The translations under genes and the position numbers were made by a program. The notes under the pieces were generated by a model, which was not told the DNA's origin, ran no database searches, and saw nothing but the letters and a program-made list of their open reading frames with translations. A stretch of 64,000 bases of DNA from Welwitschia mirabilis (taxonomy: Eukaryota > Gnetophyta > Gnetopsida > Welwitschiales), in the NCBI GenBank assembly GCA_051453625.1, contig JBOZIK010000001.1, positions 189,393,154-189,457,153 of the forward strand. Reading direction: 5' to 3'. Within the stretch, counting starts at the first letter, position 1. Every line of letters starts with the position of its first letter. Of this stretch, positions 59,777 to 64,000 are shown piece by piece.

Positions 59777-60533
59777 NNNNNNNNNNNNNNNNNNNNNNNN
59801 NNNNNNNNNNNNNNNNNNNNNNNNNNNNNNNNNNNNNNNNNNNNNNNNNNNNNNNNNNNNNNNNNNNNNNNNNNNNNNNNNNNNNNNNNNNNNNNNNNNN
59901 NNNNNNNNNNNNNNNNNNNNNNNNNNNNNNNNNNNNNNNNNNNNNNNNNNNNNNNNNNNNNNNNNNNNNNNNNNNNNNNNNNNNNNNNNNNNNNNNNNNN
60001 NNNNNNNNNNNNNNNNNNNNNNNNNNNNNNNNNNNNNNNNNNNNNNNNNNNNNNNNNNNNNNNNNNNNNNNNNNNNNNNNNNNNNNNNNNNNNNNNNNNN
60101 NNNNNNNNNNNNNNNNNNNNNNNNNNNNNNNNNNNNNNNNNNNNNNNNNNNNNNNNNNNNNNNNNNNNNNNNNNNNNNNNNNNNNNNNNNNNNNNNNNNN
60201 NNNNNNNNNNNNNNNNNNNNNNNNNNNNNNNNNNNNNNNNNNNNNNNNNNNNNNNNNNNNNNNNNNNNNNNNNNNNNNNNNNNNNNNNNNNNNNNNNNNN
60301 NNNNNNNNNNNNNNNNNNNNNNNNNNNNNNNNNNNNNNNNNNNNNNNNNNNNNNNNNNNNNNNNNNNNNNNNNNNNNNNNNNNNNNNNNNNNNNNNNNNN
60401 NNNNNNNNNNNNNNNNNNNNNNNNNNNNNNNNNNNNNNNNNNNNNNNNNNNNNNNNNNNNNNNNNNNNNNNNNNNNNNNNNNNNNNNNNNNNNNNNNNNN
60501 NNNNNNNNNNNNNNNNNNNNNNNNNNNNNNNNN
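59777..60533. other. Assembly gap (757 N)
   Basis: A gap of specific rather than round length, so probably size-estimated. It directly follows the CpG-rich island and returns in AT-rich sequence. Long frames drawn across it are artefacts. Confidence 1.
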
Positions 60534-60709
60534 AGATTTACTATCTTCTACTTTCCATGATAACTGTATTCACAAATATAAAGAAAACTAATCAAACTAT
60601 GGAACAAACCTTAAGCTACAATTTAATCTTTTGGAGACTAAGAGTTTGCAGTTCTTTTAAATGGTAATGACATACTAGAGATACTTTTCATTTTTTTTTT
60701 AATATTAAG

Positions 60710-60925
60710 AATATAAGTTTGTCATCCCCAAATCCTAGAACCCAAAACTACATGAAAATCTATAGCANNNNNNNNNNNNNNNNNNNNNNNNNNNNNNNNN
60801 NNNNNNNNNNNNNNNNNNNNNNNNNNNNNNNNNNNNNNNNNNNNNNNNNNNNNNNNNNNNNNNNNNNAATATAAGTTTGTCATCCCAAAATCCTGGAACA
60901 CAAAACTACATGAAAATCTATAGCA
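60710..60925 (+). repeat. 58-bp duplication flanking a 100-N gap
   Basis: 60710-60767 and 60868-60925 are the same 58-bp sequence with three differences by eye. The first copy ends and the second begins exactly at the gap edges (60768-60867). Confidence 0.9.
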
Positions 60926-61536
60926 TCTTCTTTGTTAATTTTAATTATAATTTTTAGATGTGAAAAAAATTACCGACAAATAGAAATGACACTAGGCATT
61001 TTAATGGAAGAGCATAGTATAACTACTTTTCTACAATTGTATCAAACCATAATTTATACTTGAAAATTAGTATGTATTAATGCTTTAGACTACTAGAATA
61101 TACTTTAGCAGTCTAATTTAAGTGTAAATATCAATGATGATTAGTTAACTCAGTTTACATTATAATTACTTACGCTAAAGTAGGTTGTCAAATTGAGCTA
61201 GAAGAGGTTGTTAAGGAATATGCACTAATTTCACAAGCTATGTTTGTATAGACACATGTGCATGCATACACATTATAACATAAAGTTAATACTAAATGAT
61301 ACATTTTGTAATAAAGTATGCAGTTAAAAGCAATAGAGCTATTATAAATAATAAAGGATATCTTTCTTCTAAGAAGGGAAATAATAAACATCTCAATAAA
61401 AAGCTAATTAAAATATAATGATGTTTGATTAATAGAGTATAGAGATGATTTCAACAGTTATGGTTAAGTAGCTAAAACTTAACATATCACAAAACATTAA
61501 AATCCATAATTTGAGTTTGAAGCCCATGTTAAGGCA

Positions 61537-61935
61537 TATATTTTTCATATTTTTGCTATTTACCAATATTTAAATTCATCATCATGACAACTATATCATC
61601 ATGATTTACATATGATTACCTAATAACATTGAAATCTAGGAGGGTCTTGTTCCCCTTGTTCCTCCCATAACCCCCTCCTCCCACCTTCCCGAACATCCAC
61701 GGGCNNNNNNNNNNNNNNNNNNNNNNNNNNNNNNNNNNNNNNNNNNNNNNNNNNNNNNNNNNNNNNNNNNNNNNNNNNNNNNNNNNNNNNNNNNNNNNNN
61801 NNNNAAATATTTTCCATATTTTTACTATTTACTAATATTTAAATTATCACCATGACAACTATATCATGATGATTTACATATGATTTACCAATAACATTTA
61901 AATTTAGTAGGAACCTCTTTCCCCTTTCCATTCCA
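61537..61935 (+). repeat. About 130-bp duplication flanking a 100-N gap
   Basis: 61537-61670 (tttttcatatttttgctattt, ccatgacaactatatcat-like, gatttacatatgattacc) recurs at 61805-61935 with several differences and small indels. The gap is 61705-61804. Confidence 0.85.
61664..61690 (-). other. G-quadruplex-forming motif
   Basis: The minus strand has four G-runs of 3, 3, 5 and 3 with loops of 5, 4 and 4 bases (C-runs on the plus strand at 61664-61666, 61671-61675, 61680-61682 and 61688-61690). This fits the G3+N1-7 rule and is an extreme outlier in such AT-rich DNA. It lies 14 bases from an assembly gap. Confidence 0.75.
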
Positions 61936-62138
61936 ACCACCAAATGTTGTATGATTTTGTAATGCTATATGCAGTATCATGATTTGTTCCACAAGTGATC
62001 ATTTCTACTATGATAGAAAACTCTAAATGTTATGTGTGAGTTATAAGTTGAATTTGAAGGGTCCTTAGACACTTCTTAATGGTAGTTTAACTAGTCGAAC
62101 ACTTCATCTTCTATTTGGGATATAATGGATTTAAACCT

Positions 62139-62290
62139 TTAGATGTTCTACTTAGCACATTATCAGGCCTTGGGAATAATTAAATCATTCATTTAGGTGA
62201 TTGTGGTAGTTTTACTCCAAGGGAGGTATAATCATTAAATGTTTTGAGTTTGGAATCTCCACCTTTAGATACTTCCTAGATATTATGATG
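62139..62290 (+). repeat. Dispersed repeat, copy 2
   Basis: Same family and orientation as 44937-45085. Confidence 0.6.
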
Positions 62291-63515
62291 CTAACTTCCT
62301 AGTAAAGAATTAAGTTTAAAAATAGTAATTTATCTTTTATATTTTAGTTATACTTAAGAGGTTTATGAGCCTAATAAGGACATTTGGATGAGATGGTAAA
62401 TGCTTAAAGATACACTATATACACTTCCTCTTTCTTCTCATGAATATATGAATATCATCTCATTGTATTATTTAACCTTTATTAACTGATACTTACAAGT
62501 TTTCATGTGTTCCTTTTAAGTGTTAATTTATAATTCTTGTCCTTTAGGTAATGAAGCATTTAATAATGTTGTCACCAAATCATTATAGCATCATGGTGAA
62601 ACTTCATATTTATCTTAAATAATGAATTAATCATGATGATCATTTATGTTTTTTTAATTGTTTTTCTAATTTTTAAGATGTATCTATCATTGAGGCATTT
62701 TATATTTAATAAGCATTATTCTCTTTATATTATTATATGAAATCATTCAAAAGAAGTTTACAATCATCAATTTATTGATGTAAACAATTAGCTCTTATAA
62801 TTATAAAATTCTGGTCTATTATGCTATGGTAATCATTGCAAATTAAATTCATTACTTCATGTTGTTATTGGACAAACCCATTTTCCATATTTATAGAGTT
62901 AATGTTAACCTTTTTCTTACTCTCATTTTCATAACTGCAATCATATGATTTCGAATAAAAATATTCATTCTATTTAATCAAATTTGGATTTCTATAGTAT
63001 AGCTATAATATTGTATTATTATTGTTAATTAGTGCAATTGGTGATAAATATCTTTAGATATACATTTTATTTTTCATTTTTATTTTAATTTTTATTTATA
63101 GTTTTTACTTTCTTTAAACATAGGCTTAAAATTACCACATGATTACCATATTAACTTTATTAATGTTTAAGGTAAAAAAATATTATTAAAAAATGTGATA
63201 ATATCTTTGAAAATGAAATATTAAAAGGTTATTATAAGTTAATGTAAACTTAAATAAACTATTAAAATCCATTATGAAGAGTTGATATATGTCTCATCTT
63301 TCCTCTCCCTTATTCTCTTATAAAACATGATGTTTTATACATTAATCATCCTTTACCATGTACTTTTTTCTTAACAAGTGTAACAGCTAACTTAATCAAA
63401 TCCTTAAAAATAGGTTAGAATTTAAATATTTTCTTATATATTTTAATAGAAAAATAATTCAATTATATGAAGTACATTCAAGAAATAGGATGAAGAAATA
63501 GCACTACTACATACT
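62291..63515. other. AT-rich DNA, no gene recognised
   Basis: Nothing recognisable apart from simple AT-rich tracts. Confidence 0.55.
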
Positions 63516-64000
63516 TGTAGGACCGTGAACCCTAGAGGGGGGTGAATAGGACTTCTGAAAATTTTAAACAATTTTACTATCAAAAGAAATTATGTATAAA
63601 AAGATATAACAAAATGAAATCAAAAAACAAAACCAAAACAAATGCACAAGATAAGATTTATAGTGGTTCGAGATACACTCTACTCCACTCTTAGAAGATA
63701 GTCAATGACCAAGACTATTTCGGATCTTTGTTGCATCACTATGCACCAGGTTTTCAAGGCTAACCTTCAACCTTACAAAGTAGACTTTTCCAGGATAAGT
63801 CTCAACCTTTTTAAACGGAAGTTTGTAGGCTTAGTCTCAACCTATTCAAACAAACTTTTACAGGCTAAGTCTCAACCTTCAGAAATGTATAATGGTAAGT
63901 GAAAGAATAAAGCCTCAATGCTCTATATCACTCAAGTGAAAGAACTATCAATAAAGCCTTAATTCTTAGATCTGATACAAAGATAAGTACTAAGTGAGAG
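63516..64000 (-). mobile_element. Sirevirus-like copia LTR, 3' end, well preserved, continues right
   Basis: It begins tgtaggaccgtgaaccctag followed by a run of G and gtgaatagg. On the minus strand this is the LTR end CCTATTCACCCCCC...CACGGTCCTACA. It continues with atttatagtggttcg, shared with 28340 and 35960. CpG sites are still present (accgtg, ttcgag, ttcgga, aacgga), so it is the youngest LTR in the window. No primer site precedes it on the left, so it is the 3' LTR of a minus-strand element lying to the right, or a solo LTR. Confidence 0.8.
63757..63885 (-). repeat. 35-bp tandem repeat inside LTR, about 3.5 copies
   Basis: Units starting aggctaac, aggataag, aggcttag and aggctaag lie at 63757, 63792, 63827 and 63862, an exact 35-bp period, each with tctcaacctt-like cores. 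The homologous part of the 28158 and 35787 LTRs keeps only about two decayed units. Confidence 0.85.

Noticed and set aside
59353-60591. A 412-codon plus-strand frame and a 265-codon frame
   Set aside because: Most of their length is the 757-base gap, so continuity is not real. Only the sequenced CpG-rich part is of interest.

Overview
The window looks like nuclear DNA of a seed plant with a large, heavily methylated, repeat-filled genome. It is very AT-rich (roughly 70% or more by eye), almost free of CpG over most of its length, has no long intact reading frame, and is packed with stop-riddled remains of plant LTR retrotransposons (Athila-like and chromovirus-like Ty3/gypsy; Sirevirus-like and other Ty1/copia), LINEs and a CACTA DNA-transposon end. 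Such low GC from methyl-C decay is known from some gymnosperms (for example Welwitschia) and some parasitic angiosperms (for example Rafflesiaceae). I cannot choose between these from the sequence.

Layout. 1-8960: an Athila-like gypsy element on the minus strand (gag, protease, start of RT; it runs off the left edge). Its gag is split by a 5.69-kb LTR element (2711-8399) with two 151-bp LTRs, a tRNA-Met-type primer site, a polypurine tract and gag-protease remains but no visible pol. 10848-12629: two partial plus-strand chromovirus-like gypsy copies, separated by a Sirevirus-like LTR end and a gap. 12730-18570: low-copy-looking DNA with unrecognised decayed coding traces and, on the minus strand at 17276-17960, a decayed exon of an ALE2-like receptor kinase. 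18570-18819: a CACTA-type terminus. 19070-22080: a longer decayed chromovirus-like pol (protease to integrase). 24780-28157: a gypsy LTR-like region, a minus-strand LINE RT fragment and a plus-strand Athila-like gag fragment. 28158-36925: an almost full-length Sirevirus-like copia element on the minus strand with both LTRs, gag, protease, integrase, RT, RNase H and an env-like extra ORF. 41035-46880: a further copia LTR, a 165-bp tandem duplication, a plus-strand LINE and two minus-strand copia fragments. 47640-58900: mostly AT-rich DNA without recognisable genes, with a repeat pair, a copia gag trace and a long TG microsatellite around an 819-base gap. 59240-59776: a short GC- and CpG-rich island next to a 757-base gap. 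60710-61935: two gaps flanked by duplicated sequence, one touching a G-quadruplex motif. 63516-64000: the well-preserved end of another Sirevirus-like LTR that continues to the right.

No intact host gene is visible. The best pointer to an active host gene is the CpG-rich island at about 59.2-59.8 kb, whose neighbouring sequence is hidden by gaps. The other elements show successive insertion: Athila-like hosts carrying a short-LTR element, a LINE and a Sirevirus. I found no convincing undescribed biological system. The most unusual items are the apparently gag-protease-only LTR element, the receptor-kinase exon relic near a CACTA end, and the CpG island.
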